A stretch of DNA of 64,000 nucleotides from Gracilimonas sp034520725 (GCA_034520725.1 JAXHNH010000011.1:124001-188000); one strand, 5' to 3'. Shown: positions 46,300-57,382, numbered from the stretch's first letter. Numbers and translations: made by a program. The notes: generated from the letters alone by a model not told the origin.

Positions 46300-47337
46300 A
46301 TGAAATTTTATAAACTATCGGGTATTCTTTCACAGATTCTAATCGTAATACTTTTTTTAAGTTTTTCTCTGACCTCTTGTACAGAAAAAAAGGGAGAATC
46401 AAATTCAGATAACGCATTTTCAGAAAACGTAAAGGTAACAGCTACACACGATGCTGAAAACAATCAGCATTTATTTGATCTGAGCACCAAAAAAACAAAA
46501 GCCGGCTGGGTTACCTTTAATTTTAATAATGCATCTCCCTCGGATCATTTCTTCCTTTTGTATAAAGTTCCTGAAGCTGCAATTCAGGCTGCAGATGAAG
46601 CAGGTGAATCTATTGTTCAACATTGGCATGGTGCTCTTACGGTTCCATTTCAAGAGAATTTCAACCCATATATAAAAGGAGACATTGAGTATGGCGAATT
46701 TGTAGATAGCTTGGTTGCAGAGATTTCTGTCAAAGGTCCATGGTACTTCGATCCCGGAGCACCGACTATGGGTGGCCCCGGTTTTACAGCAGCAGGGAGT
46801 AGTTCTGCAACAACCGTTTACCTTGATCCCGGGGAATATATTGTAGAATGCTATGTAAAAGATGAGGAACAGGTATTTCATTCATATATCGGAATGTTAG
46901 AGCATTTGACGGTAACCGGGGAGCAGAACGGAGCTGAAGAACCTCAGGCTGGTAAAACAGTAACTATCTCATCAGAGAACGGAATAGAGTTTACTGAACC
47001 TTTCAGTGCCGGTGAGCAGATTGTTGAAGTTCATTATGCAGATCAGGCAACCTATGGCCATTTGCTTGGGCATAATGTGCAGCTCGTAAAGCTGGAAGAT
47101 GCAGAAGACGATTCATTGCTACAATCAGTTGGAGAGTGGATGAATTGGACGACTCCTTTCGGTTTGACAGCAAAAGCACCAGCCGGTGCAAAATTTGTTG
47201 GTGGCGTCATGGAAATGACAGAAGGCCAAAGTGGATATATGCATTTAGATCTTGAACCGGGGGATTACGCCTGGATCGCTGAAGTTCCTGATCCGGCCGA
47301 TAAAGGCATGTTAAAAACATTCACTGTTTCAGATTAA
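46300..47337 (+). CDS. Lipoprotein of unknown function with two beta-sandwich (cupredoxin-like?) domains
   Basis: A 345-residue protein with lipobox (LSFSLTSC). Two halves of similar plan follow: each has GWVTF/AGEQIVEVHY-like strands and ends with a block such as TVYLDPGEYIVECYVKDE or HLDLEPGDYAWIAEVPDP before a final strand. The layout recalls cupredoxin-like domains, but the usual Cu ligands are not clearly placed (HxxLxxHxV near the second half). No family name can be given. Single-gene unit with its own terminator. Confidence 0.6.
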   Translation: MKFYKLSGILSQILIVILFLSFSLTSCTEKKGESNSDNAFSENVKVTATHDAENNQHLFDLSTKKTKAGWVTFNFNNASPSDHFFLLYKVPEAAIQAADEAGESIVQHWHGALTVPFQENFNPYIKGDIEYGEFVDSLVAEISVKGPWYFDPGAPTMGGPGFTAAGSSSATTVYLDPGEYIVECYVKDEEQVFHSYIGMLEHLTVTGEQNGAEEPQAGKTVTISSENGIEFTEPFSAGEQIVEVHYADQATYGHLLGHNVQLVKLEDAEDDSLLQSVGEWMNWTTPFGLTAKAPAGAKFVGGVMEMTEGQSGYMHLDLEPGDYAWIAEVPDPADKGMLKTFTVSD

Positions 47338-47364
47338 GAGTTTTTCAATTTGATAATATCTTAA

Positions 47365-47390
47365 AGCCACAGGGATGTGGCTTTTTTTTC
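47365..47390 (+). terminator. Terminator after the unknown lipoprotein
   Basis: AGCCAC / GTGGCT stem with short loop followed by eight T, 28 bases past the stop. Confidence 0.85.
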
Positions 47391-47575
47391 TTCTACTCTT
47401 ACTGCCATTCTGCAGCGGAACGAGGTCAATAATTGGAAGCGGGGCTCGGGGTTCCCGCTCATACGTTCTGCATCGGATTGCTACTGATTATTGATCAGCG
47501 ATCAACTGGTCAATCAGTGTTATCCGTGTTCCATTTTATTGGAACATTTAAGCCATTAATTCATGTTACAACCAC

Positions 47576-49090
47576 ATGAAAATAAATCAAGACTACGACG
47601 CTATTATTATCGGATCGGGTATGGGTGGGATGAGTGCAGGAGCTATGCTCGCCAATGACGGATATAAGGTGCTTATCCTCGAAAAAGCCCATGCACCGGG
47701 TGGATGTTCCTCGTCTTACTTTAGAAAGGGCCACGTCTTTGAATCCGGTGCTACCACACTCATAGGCTTTGACGAAAATCAGCCCATGTGGAAGCTGGAA
47801 AATGAAACCGGAATTCAAATTCCCAGGGAAGAGATCACCCCCAGCATGTCGGTTTGGATAGACGGTGAGCAGATCACCCGATACAAAGATCGTGAGCAGT
47901 GGATTCAGGAATGCGTTCGTGTGTTTGGGAATGAGAATGCCCAAAGAGCATTTTGGAATGAGGCTTTCAATGTGGCAGACCTGGTCTGGAAGGTCTCTCT
48001 GAAGAATCCATTCTTTCCGCCTAAAAAGTTAAGTGAATGGGTAAAACTGGGCGTAAATAATAATCCTTTGGATGTCTGGGTATTGAAGTATGCTTTCCGT
48101 TCGGTTCAAAGCGTAATGAAAAAATTCGGGGTTGATACACCTAAATTCAAACAATTTGTTGACGAACAGCTGATGATCACAGCTCAGGCCGGGTCCAATG
48201 AAACACCTTTCTTATTTGGGGCTGCAGGAATCACTTATACCAATTATTCAAACTTTTATGTGCCCGGTGGACTGTTGGAAATGGTGAATGCCATACGAGC
48301 ATTTATTCAGGATAAAGGTGGGGCTTTGCATACCAAAGAAGGAGCTGAAAAGATCATTCGGGATGAAAATGGATTCACGGTTCACACCAAGAACAAAAGG
48401 AATGAGACTTTTACCTATCAGAGTCCGATCGTGATCTCAAATGTACCGGTGTGGAATATGCAGGATATGACAGAAGATGAGATGCATGACTATTTCAGAT
48501 CCGAAGCGAAAAATTTTAACGAGGCCTGGGGCGCGATCACTTTAGGCATTGCCACTGATGATGTATATCCAGAAGATCTACCGCTACATAATCAGATACA
48601 TCTGGATGAGGGAGAAAAGGTTCCATTTACAAACTCCGATTCTATATTTGTATCCATGTCTAAGCCCGGCGATACTATTCGCACGAAGAAAGGAATGAGG
48701 ACCCTGAATGTTTCCACTCATGCCTTACCTGAATTTTGGTATTCAATGAATGGGCAATATGAAGAAGCCAAACAACAGGTTCAGGAATTTATCGTTACGA
48801 CCCTGCGAAACAAATTGCCCGGATTTTCGAACGCACAGATCGATGTGATCCACACGGCCACACCGGTAACCTGGGAAAACTGGGTGTACCGCAAAAAAGG
48901 CAGAGTGGGCGGGATTCCTCAAAGTATGGCACGAAGCTTGCTAAATTGGACACCTAACGAAACTCCGTTCAAAGGTTTGTATCTTTGCGGAGATACGACC
49001 TTTCCCGGACAGGGAATTCCGGGCGTAACTTTGAGCGGAATCAACGTATATTCACGCATCAAAAAGAATCATAATAAGTACGGAATATAA
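47576..49090 (+). CDS. FAD-dependent oxidoreductase, carotenoid isomerase / phytoene desaturase-like
   Basis: A 504-residue flavoprotein with the dinucleotide fold IIIGSGMGGMSAGAMLA and KVLILEKAHAPGGC at the N-terminus and the C-terminal FAD signature LYLCGDTTFPGQGIPGVTLSG. The pattern is nearest to CrtISO/CrtD-like proteins. Substrate is not certain: carotenoid isomerisation or desaturation, or all-trans-retinol saturation-like chemistry. No other carotenoid gene lies nearby. Probably cytoplasmic or membrane-associated. Confidence 0.8.
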   Translation: MKINQDYDAIIIGSGMGGMSAGAMLANDGYKVLILEKAHAPGGCSSSYFRKGHVFESGATTLIGFDENQPMWKLENETGIQIPREEITPSMSVWIDGEQITRYKDREQWIQECVRVFGNENAQRAFWNEAFNVADLVWKVSLKNPFFPPKKLSEWVKLGVNNNPLDVWVLKYAFRSVQSVMKKFGVDTPKFKQFVDEQLMITAQAGSNETPFLFGAAGITYTNYSNFYVPGGLLEMVNAIRAFIQDKGGALHTKEGAEKIIRDENGFTVHTKNKRNETFTYQSPIVISNVPVWNMQDMTEDEMHDYFRSEAKNFNEAWGAITLGIATDDVYPEDLPLHNQIHLDEGEKVPFTNSDSIFVSMSKPGDTIRTKKGMRTLNVSTHALPEFWYSMNGQYEEAKQQVQEFIVTTLRNKLPGFSNAQIDVIHTATPVTWENWVYRKKGRVGGIPQSMARSLLNWTPNETPFKGLYLCGDTTFPGQGIPGVTLSGINVYSRIKKNHNKYGI

Positions 49091-49209
49091 GTGGTCTTTT
49101 AAATTTTGATAAGGTTGTCATACAGAGTGCTCTGTAATATGATCAGGGCAAAACGGATGTCGCGAAGTGTCTCAAAACAGAATTTTTAGCTAAATTTTGA
49201 TCATACTTT

Positions 49210-49238
49210 GAGATCCTTCGCGTTGAACTTCGGATCTC
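49210..49238. repeat. Intergenic palindrome
   Basis: GAGATCC / GGATCTC with a 15-base loop between the oxidoreductase and rhomboid genes; no T run. Confidence 0.4.
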
Positions 49239-49317
49239 GGATCAAATATTTAAGCGCTCAGGATTACAACTTATTGTTTTAGTTTATACTTAAAAATCAC
49301 CATTAAAGCAGATATTT

Positions 49318-49950
49318 TTGGATAATTTTTCACCCAACACCAGTTTTACTCTATTTCCTCCCGTTATTAAAAACCTGTTGATCATTAATGGGTTGGCTTT
49401 TTTACTCACCAAGCAACTATTTGGCACAGGATGGACTCCCATTGGCTCAGCTATAGCTCCATATCTTGTTCTAAGTCCATTGGGCGAAGGTTTTATGCCA
49501 TGGCAGTTGGTAACCTATATGTTCCTGCATGCAGGTCTGGGTCACCTTTTCTTCAATCTGTTTGCTCTTTGGATATTTGGTCAGGCTATAGAAAACCTGT
49601 GGGGCTCTAAGCGATTTCTACTTTATTATATGCTGACCGGAATCGGAGCAGCTGTAATTCATATGTTTTTAGGTGGGTATTTCACTTATACATTGGGCGC
49701 ATCAGGCGCGGTCTTTGGGATCCTTTTAGCCTTTGGAATGATGTTCCCTGATAGGTATATCATGTTATTGATTCCTCCTATACCTATTAAAGCTAAATAT
49801 TTTGTAATGATCTACGGAGCGTTTGAGCTTTTTAGCGGACTCTCAATGCCAAACAGTGGTATAGCTCATTTTGCTCACTTAGGCGGATTGGCAGTTGGGT
49901 TTGTACTCATCAAATTTTGGGGTCTAAAGAAACCGGATCACTATGGATAG
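49318..49950 (+). CDS. Rhomboid family intramembrane serine protease 1
   Basis: A 210-residue six-helix membrane protein, TTG start. The catalytic dyad is visible: Ser129 in LGASGAVFG and His187 in FAHLGGLAVG; the HAGLGHLFFNLFALWIFG segment forms the oxyanion/L1 region. Cuts transmembrane substrates in the bilayer. It overlaps the next rhomboid by eight bases. Confidence 0.88.
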   Translation: MDNFSPNTSFTLFPPVIKNLLIINGLAFLLTKQLFGTGWTPIGSAIAPYLVLSPLGEGFMPWQLVTYMFLHAGLGHLFFNLFALWIFGQAIENLWGSKRFLLYYMLTGIGAAVIHMFLGGYFTYTLGASGAVFGILLAFGMMFPDRYIMLLIPPIPIKAKYFVMIYGAFELFSGLSMPNSGIAHFAHLGGLAVGFVLIKFWGLKKPDHYG

Positions 49951-50866
49951 AGGAAGAGGTTCATTCAACTTTGGCGGTGGCGGTGGTAACATGCGAAATC
50001 AGATGCCCTTTGATTCCTTCTGGGGAGGCTTGAAGTTTGGCTTTATGAGAATGCCGGTGGCTATCCGTACTATTATTCTCGCAAATGTCATTGTCTTTAT
50101 CGTACAGATTTTTGGAGGCCAAACGCTGAATACCTGGCTGGTCAATAATCTCGGTTTTGATCCTGCCTATCCTACTTTTTTAACACAACCATGGCGACTC
50201 ATTTCCTACATGTTTCTGCATGGTGGTTTTTTGCATATCCTGTTCAATATGCTTTGGCTATGGTGGATGGGCCGGGCCGTGGAAGAAACCGTTGGTCCCC
50301 GAACCTTTACGGTGATCTATTTTGGAGCCGGTATTTTAGGTGCTTTACTAGATGCAGCCCTGGCATTAGCCTTCGGTAACGCATTGGTGATAGGAGCATC
50401 CGGTGCTGTAACAGGTATGCTGGTAGCATTTGCGATGCTGTACCCGAAGGCACCTATCATGCTATTCCTGTTTCCACCCATTGAGGCTCGTTATTTTGTG
50501 GCAGGTTGGATCGCGATCGATATTCTGTTTGTGGGAGCCGGAGATGGTATAGCCCGATTGGTTCACATTGGTGGTGCTTTGGGTGGATATCTTCTGATCA
50601 AAGCTCATCAGAACGGAACTGATCTGAGTATGGTCATCCGTTATTTTGAATATCTTTTTGGAAGGGTAAAGCCCAAAAGTACCGGTAAGAGCCCTAAGAA
50701 GGGTAGAAATAAGAATATGCACATAGTTCAGGATGCTGAGATCGTAGAAGAGGTGGATCAAACTGAACTGGATGCCATATTAGAGAAGATCTCTAAAAAA
50801 GGATATGATGCCCTGTCCAAAGAGGAAAAGAAAAAACTTTTTGAACTGAGCAAGAAGGATCAATAA
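49943..50866 (+). CDS. Rhomboid family intramembrane serine protease 2
   Basis: A 307-residue protein with a Gly/Phe-rich N-terminus (GRGSFNFGGGGGNM), a rhomboid core with Ser153 in IGASGAVTG and His208 in RLVHIGGALGG, HGGFLHILFNMLWLWWMG, and a cytoplasmic C-terminal tail (residues 225-307) that ends in a short helical motif KISKKGYDALSKEEKKKLF, as in other bacterial rhomboids. It overlaps both neighbours, so it is likely co-translated with them. Confidence 0.9.
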   Translation: MDRGRGSFNFGGGGGNMRNQMPFDSFWGGLKFGFMRMPVAIRTIILANVIVFIVQIFGGQTLNTWLVNNLGFDPAYPTFLTQPWRLISYMFLHGGFLHILFNMLWLWWMGRAVEETVGPRTFTVIYFGAGILGALLDAALALAFGNALVIGASGAVTGMLVAFAMLYPKAPIMLFLFPPIEARYFVAGWIAIDILFVGAGDGIARLVHIGGALGGYLLIKAHQNGTDLSMVIRYFEYLFGRVKPKSTGKSPKKGRNKNMHIVQDAEIVEEVDQTELDAILEKISKKGYDALSKEEKKKLFELSKKDQ

Positions 50867-52095
50867 TGGCAGACATTCAGAGACGAAAATCAATACAGGT
50901 AATGGTGGGGGATGTTCCGGTTGGTGGAGGTGCTCCGATCGTAGTGCAATCTATGACTAATACTGATACTGCTGATATTGATGATACAGCAGATCAGATC
51001 GAACATCTTTTTCGTTCCGGCTCTGAACTGGTTCGGATCACTGTAAATAATGATGAGGCTGCCAAGGCGGTTCCTTATATAAAAGAAAAGCTACTCAAGA
51101 GAGGAATACCGGTACCTGTGATCGGTGACTTTCATTACAATGGTCATAAGCTGTTGACCAAATATCCTGACATGGCCAGGGCTTTAGCTAAGTTTCGTAT
51201 CAACCCGGGAAATACCGGAACCAAAGCCCGTGACGAAAATTTTGTGACCATTGTTGAACAAGCCATTAAATATGACAAGCCGGTACGGATCGGTGTGAAC
51301 TGGGGATCTTTGGATCAGCAGCTATTGGCACAGCGAATGGATGCAAATAACGATCTGGAAAAACCAAAATCTGCCAAAGAAGTCATGTTGGATACCATGG
51401 TGGAAAGCGCGAAGCGATCATCCAAACTGGCAGAAGATGTAGGCTTGGCATCAGATAAGATCATCATTAGTTGTAAGATGTCGGGCGTGCAGGATGTGGT
51501 TACAGTGTATGAGCGAATAGCTGAGGAAGTAGATTATCCTTTACATGTTGGGCTCACAGAAGCGGGAATGGGAATGAAAGGTATGGTGGCAAGCGCCTCT
51601 GCTTTGGCTGTGATCCTTCAGCAGGGTATTGGCGACACTATCCGTGTTTCACTTACACCGGAACCGGGAGGCGATCGAGCACTCGAGGTTCAGGTAGCAC
51701 AACAGATCCTCCAATCTTTGAAGATCCGAAGTTTTATTCCACAGGTAACAGCATGTCCCGGTTGTGGAAGAACGAAAAGCACTTATTTTCAGGAACTCGC
51801 ACAGGATATACAAGAATATATTGTTGAATCCATGCCAATATGGAGAAAGGCGTACCCCGGGGTAGAAGAGATGGATGTGGCTGTGATGGGATGTGTGGTT
51901 AACGGTCCCGGTGAATCGCGCAACGCTAATATCGGTATATCTCTACCCGGTACATTTGAGGAACCAAAAGCACCGGTTTACATTGATGGGGAACATTCTG
52001 TCACTCTCAGGGGAGACAACATTGGGGAAGAATTTACAACTATTCTAAATAATTACATCAAGGAAAAATTCGGCAGAAGCTCTTCTTCTGAGTGA
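50866..52095 (+). CDS. ispG: 4-hydroxy-3-methylbut-2-enyl-diphosphate synthase
   Basis: A 409-residue MEP-pathway enzyme of the short bacterial type. RINPGNTGTKARDE in the barrel and the 4Fe-4S ligands CPGCGRTKSTY and GCVVNGPGESRNAN are complete. Converts MEcPP to HMBPP for isoprenoid synthesis. Its ATG overlaps the stop of the rhomboid gene by one base (TAATG). Confidence 0.96.
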   Translation: MADIQRRKSIQVMVGDVPVGGGAPIVVQSMTNTDTADIDDTADQIEHLFRSGSELVRITVNNDEAAKAVPYIKEKLLKRGIPVPVIGDFHYNGHKLLTKYPDMARALAKFRINPGNTGTKARDENFVTIVEQAIKYDKPVRIGVNWGSLDQQLLAQRMDANNDLEKPKSAKEVMLDTMVESAKRSSKLAEDVGLASDKIIISCKMSGVQDVVTVYERIAEEVDYPLHVGLTEAGMGMKGMVASASALAVILQQGIGDTIRVSLTPEPGGDRALEVQVAQQILQSLKIRSFIPQVTACPGCGRTKSTYFQELAQDIQEYIVESMPIWRKAYPGVEEMDVAVMGCVVNGPGESRNANIGISLPGTFEEPKAPVYIDGEHSVTLRGDNIGEEFTTILNNYIKEKFGRSSSSE

Positions 52096-52106
52096 TCCGT
52101 TATTCA

Positions 52107-52120
52107 TGTAAGCCCTTACA
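52107..52120. promoter_or_regulatory. LacI-type operator, distal site
   Basis: TGTAAGCCCTTACA, a near-palindrome flanked by A and T, 284 bases before the SusC start. It matches the perfect site at 52322 in 13 of 14 positions. A possible -7 element TACGTTTG (52216-52223) lies between the two sites, in a region with no gene. Confidence 0.65.
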
Positions 52121-52321
52121 TAATTTATTTGCCTGCAGCTGTTTACGGTGTTAATAACTAATGTATAATTAAGTCTCGTATTCAATTAGTTAAGTTAATT
52201 GGCTCAATATTGCAGTACGTTTGATAATTAATTACAGATACTTATCCCAAAGTACTATCAAAATCTAATATCTGGGTTAGATTTAGGGCTGCAAAGATTG
52301 TGTTAATTCATACTTGAAAAA

Positions 52322-52337
52322 ATGTAAGCGCTTACAT
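52322..52337. promoter_or_regulatory. LacI-type operator, proximal site
   Basis: ATGTAAGCGCTTACAT is a perfect 16-base palindrome with the central CG pair typical of LacI-family operators, 67 bases before the SusC start. The likely binder is the LacI regulator encoded at 58607. Confidence 0.78.
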
Positions 52338-52403
52338 AACTTAATTGGAGATAATAAATTTTAACACATCAGCCAATTATAAAATCAACATTGGAGATTT
52401 AAC

Positions 52404-55400
52404 ATGAAAAAAACAGCGATACCGATTTTAGGATCTACTGTCGACTGGTTTAACCTCAATGCATTCAAGATGCTTGCAGTTATACCATTGATGGTTGGGT
52501 TACTATTTTCGGAGATTGGAAATACGGAAGCCATAGCACAAAGCAGAACCACTATATCCGGTACTGTTATTGATGGCGAAAACGGAGAAACCCTTCCGGG
52601 TGTAAATATTATAGTTGTAGGGACCACCATTGGTACTACAACCAACCCTGACGGATATTATGAATTAGCAGTTCCCAGTTTACAGGATACTCTAGCTTTT
52701 TCATTTTTAGGTTTTCAGCGTCAGCTGGTTCCAATCAACGGAAGAACAGAAATTAATGTACAATTAAGAACTCAAACCATTTCAGGGGAAGAGTTGGTTG
52801 TAATTGGTTATGGTACTCAGCAGCAGGGGGATAACACAGGATCTGTCAGTTCTATAAGTACTGCCGATTTCAACCCAGGAAATATTACCTCTCCACAGGA
52901 ATTATTTCAGGGGAAAGCTGCCGGTGTTAGTGTAACATCCGGTGATGGAGCTCCGGGTAGTGGTGCAACTATTCGTATTCGTGGTGGTTCTTCACTTTCT
53001 GCAAGCAATGATCCGCTTTTCGTTGTGGATGGAGTACCTCTGGATGGATCCGGTGTTTCAGGTATGAGAAACCCGTTGAACACGATCAACCCGAATGATA
53101 TTGAATCTATCAACATCCTGAAGGATGCCTCAGCAACTGCCATTTACGGTTCACGTGCATCCAACGGAGTTATCATTATAAATACGAAGAGAGGCCGTGA
53201 AGGGCAGGCTCTTCAGGTGAACTATTCTGCTAAAGCATCATATCAGATCTACAGTGATGGTGTTGACATGCTTGATCCGGATCAGTTCCGTCAGGTAGTA
53301 CAAGATCAGTTTGGTACCACCGGTACTCAGCGATTAGGTAATGCCGAAACAGACTGGCAGGAACAGATCTATAGAAATGCAGTTGGGCAGGATCACAACA
53401 TCAGTGTTTCAGGTGCATACAAAATACTTCCTTATCGCGTTTCTTTAGGATTTTCCGGGAATGAAGGTATCCTCCTAACAGACCGTAACGATCGTTTGAC
53501 CGGTTCTGTGGCATCTGAATCCTTCTTTCTTTGATGACGCTTTGAAACTGGATGTAAACTTTAAAGGTATGCAGGTAGATAATCAGTTTGGTAATCAGGG
53601 AGCCATTGGGTCTGCTGTAATTTTTGACCCTACCGCAGCCGGTGAAACCTGGTGGAGCACCTTATGACCAATATGGCGGTTACTTTACATGGACAGACGT
53701 CAATGGTAATCCCAACCCGCTTGCACCTAACAATCCATTGGCACTGTTGAACCAAAGAGATGATGAGTCTAAAGTTTATCGTGCTATTGCCAACGTGAAG
53801 CTGGATTACGAACTGCCATTTGTTGATGGACTTAAACGCTGTCGTAAATGCCGGTTTTGATTATTCGGACGTAACGGATGGTAATGTGGTAGTTCCTGAT
53901 ATAGCTGCATTTGAATATTCAGGTAACATTGCTACATCAGGTCTCAGATCTAACTATGATCAGCGTAAGGAAAACGAGCTTTTAGATTTTTACGTGAACT
54001 ATGACACTATACTTGAAGACAGTGATAGTGAAATGGATGTTATGGCTGGTTATTCCTGGGAGCATCGCTATGCAGAAGGGTCAAATTACGTAACTAATTT
54101 CGACCGACAAGGTACTCTTGATGTTCGTGAGGACACTGATTATGCCACAGAGAACTACATTGTGTCATTCTTTGGTCGTCTGAACTATACCTTCAAAGAT
54201 AAGTATCTGTTAACAGCTACCCTTCGTCAGGATGGTACTTCCAGATTTTCTGAAGATAATCGCTGGGGACTATTTCCATCAGCCGCACTGGCATGGAAGA
54301 TCCACGAAGAAAGCTTTATGGAAGATCTTGATGGCTTGAATGAACTTAAATTAAGAGTCGGTTATGGTGTCACCGGTCAGCAACAGATCGGGCAGGGTGA
54401 CTATCCATACTTGCCACAATATACTTACAGTCAGTCAACAGCAAGATATCAGTTTGGCAATGAGTTTATCACCACACTGAGACCTGAAGGATACAATGCC
54501 AACCTGAAGTGGGAGGAAACAACCACTTATAACGTAGGTATTGACTACAGCATCCTGAATGATCGCATCTTTGGTAAGATCGAAGGGTACTACAAGGAAA
54601 CAACGGATCTTCTGAACGTAGTTCCTGTTGCAGCCGGTTCAAACTTTACCAATCGTGTGCTTTCGAATGTGGGTAATCTTGAAGTTCAGGGACTTGAATT
54701 TGAGATCACCGGACGATTGGTCAACACACAGGATACCTATTGGGAGCTTGGTGTGAACGTTGCCAAAAATTCCGACGAGATCACAAAATTGACCACGGTA
54801 GATGATCCGAACTATATCGGTGTTGAAACCGGTGGTATTTCAGGTGGTGTGGGTAACAACATTCAGATTCACAGTGTCGGATTTCCAAGAAACTCATTCT
54901 TTGTGTATGAGCAGGTTTACGATGCCAATGGAATGCCTTTAGAGGGTGTTTATGTGGATAGAAATGGTGACGGTGTCGTAAACGATTCCGATAAGTACCG
55001 TTATGAGAGCCCGGCTGCTGATTACGAGTTCGGTTTCTCATCCAGAATGGAATACAAGAACTGGGATGCTTCTTTTGCTGGCCACGCAGCCCTTGGAAAC
55101 CATGTGTATAACAACGTTGCTTCCGGTAATGCTTTCTATAGCGAAATGTTGTACGAAGGTTACCTCAGAAATGCTCCTGCATCAATTCTCGAGACCGGAT
55201 TTATGAACTCACAATTCTTCTCAGACTATTATGTAGAGAATGCGTCATTCCTGAGACTTGATAACGTTAATGTTGGTTATACATTTAATGATGCATTTAA
55301 CGCTATTAATAGCTTAAGAATATCAGCAACAGTTCAAAACGTATTTGTTCTGACTGACTACAGTGGACTGGATCCTGAAGTCTTTGGTGGTATTGACAAC

Positions 55401-55454
55401 AATATCTATCCAAGACCAAGAACCTTTGTTCTGGGCTTGAACCTGAACTTTTAA
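52404..55454 (+). CDS. SusC-like TonB-dependent outer-membrane transporter (frameshifted)
   Basis: A protein of about 1010 residues once frames are joined. After the signal comes a carboxypeptidase-regulatory-like domain (SGTVIDGENGETLPGVNI), a TonB-box-like EELVVIGYGTQ, and a plug with VRIR-type ATIRIRGGSSL, PLFVVDGVPLDG, NPNDIESINILKDASATAI and YGSRASNGVIIINTKRG, then the barrel ending RPRTFVLGLNLNF. Imports oligosaccharides captured by SusD. Frame changes occur near 53525, 53640 and 53835. It heads the alpha-glucan operon behind two LacI-type operators. Confidence 0.93.
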
Positions 55455-55479
55455 TTGAAACCATTTAATAACCAAGATC

Positions 55480-57382
55480 ATGTTTAACAAAACATATATA
55501 ATATTATTTACCGTACTCTTGGGTTTGACGATGGTGTCGTGCGTCGATGACTTGAGCACCACACCGATCGATGATGATGTTGTTACATCAGAATCGATCT
55601 ACGAAACCCCGGAAGATTTTAAGCAGGTATTAGCTAAGCTTTATGCCGGTTTCTCAACCACAGGACAACAAGGTCCTGCCGGAAACGCTGATATTCAGGG
55701 TATTGATGAAGGCTTTTCAAGCTATGTTCGTCAATACTTTACCCATCAGGAAAATCCAACTGATGAGATCGTAATTGGATGGGGAGATGAAGGTCTTCCT
55801 CAGTTCAATACGTTGTCATGGACTGCTTCCAATGACTTTATCATGGGCATGTACAGCCGTATCTTTTACGAGATTGCCATGACAAACGAGTTCATCCGGA
55901 ATGCTGAAGGTCGCGACGAAGCTGAAATTCAGGCATATGTTGCCGAAGCACGCTTTTTACGCGCCCTTAGTTACTGGCATGCACTCGACCTGTTTGGTGG
56001 AAACGTACCTTTTGTAACTGAAGAGGATGCTGTTGGTGCAGAACCACCAATGCCAACCAATGCAGAAGATCTGTTTGCATTTATTGAAAGCGAATTGCTT
56101 GAAGTAGCAGGCGAATTGCCGGCTCCCGGCGCTAACCAATACGGCCGTGCCGACAGAGGCGCTGCCTGGATGTTACTTGCCAAGCTGTACCTGAACGCCG
56201 AGGTTTACATTGGTCAGGATCGCTATGACGATGCATTGACTTATGCTGAAAATGTATCAGATGCTTATCAACTGCATGATAACTATGCTGAACTGTTCAT
56301 GGCTGATAATCATACCGCTGACGGGATCATTTTCCCGATCACCTTTGATGGGATAAATACAACCAGTTATGGTGGAACTACCTTTATCGCTCATGCACAG
56401 GTTGGTGGAAACATGAACGCTGGTGCGTTTGGCCTTAATGGCGGATGGGGCGGTAACCGAGTGACTCCTCAGTTTGTTGATAAATTTGCAGTTGAAACTC
56501 CTGGCTTCCAAACAGCAAATCCGGATGGAGATGATGTCATGTACGTTCCTGGTGGCTACCAGGCAGCAAGTGGTTATACCACTGATTGGACACCACTTGA
56601 AGCAGGTACTTTAGTATCTGATAACAACGATGGTGTCTATCAGGGTTACGCTTTATTTTGACAGTGGATGCTGAATTTGAAATCTTCTGCCGAATGGTAA
56701 TTGCGACAGTGCAATACGGTAATGACAATGGAAACGTTGTTGCCAGGCGGCGGCGGTAACTTCTCTGGTTGAAAACGGTGGTATATCACTTCATGGATTT
56801 GAATACCAATACACTGACTTACTCACTGTATGAATTGGACATGAACCCTGATGACGGTCAAATGTTTTTCACGGATGGTCAGATCACTTGAAGTGGATGA
56901 TCTCAGCCAGTTTCGATAATGGGTATGCCATTCAGAAATGGACCAATAAAACTTCTACAGGGGCAGATGGCAGCGACTTGACGTTCGTAGATACTGACTT
57001 CCCAATGTTCCGTTTAGCCGATGCATACCTGATGTACGCTGAAGCAACCGTTCGCGGAGCAGCCGGTGGAGACCTCAACAAAGCAGTTGGTCTTGTCAAC
57101 GACCTGAGATTCCGTGCATACGGTAACACATCAGGTGATATCACATCCGGAGAACTGACTCTTGACTTCCTTATAGATGAGCGTTCAAGAGAACTGTACT
57201 GGGAAGGACACCGCAGAACAGACTTGCGCCGCTTTGGACTCTACACCTCAGCCGATTATGTATGGGCCTGGAAAGGTGGTGTTCAGGAAGGACAAGCTGT
57301 AAGTGATATCTATGAGATCTATCCGATCCCATCATCTGATATCAATGCTAACCCGAACCTGACGCAAAACCCAGGTTATTAA
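55480..57382 (+). CDS. SusD-like glycan-binding lipoprotein with a SusE/F-type insertion (frameshifted)
   Basis: Lipobox LLGLTMVSC. The N-terminal helical TPR part (EAEIQAYVAEARFLRALSYW, LFGGNVPFVTEEDA) and C-terminal part (DERSRELYWEGHRRTDLRRF and IYPIPSSDINANPNLTQNPGY) are classic SusD. Between them (56520-56890) lies an extra block starting YVPGGYQAASGYTTDW and continuing, across frame changes, with GGNFSVENGGIYHF and LNTNTLTYSLYE, which resembles a SusE/SusF starch-binding domain and the neighbouring SusE-like protein. Frames break several times in 56640-56890. Binds alpha-glucan on the surface with SusC. Confidence 0.87.
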
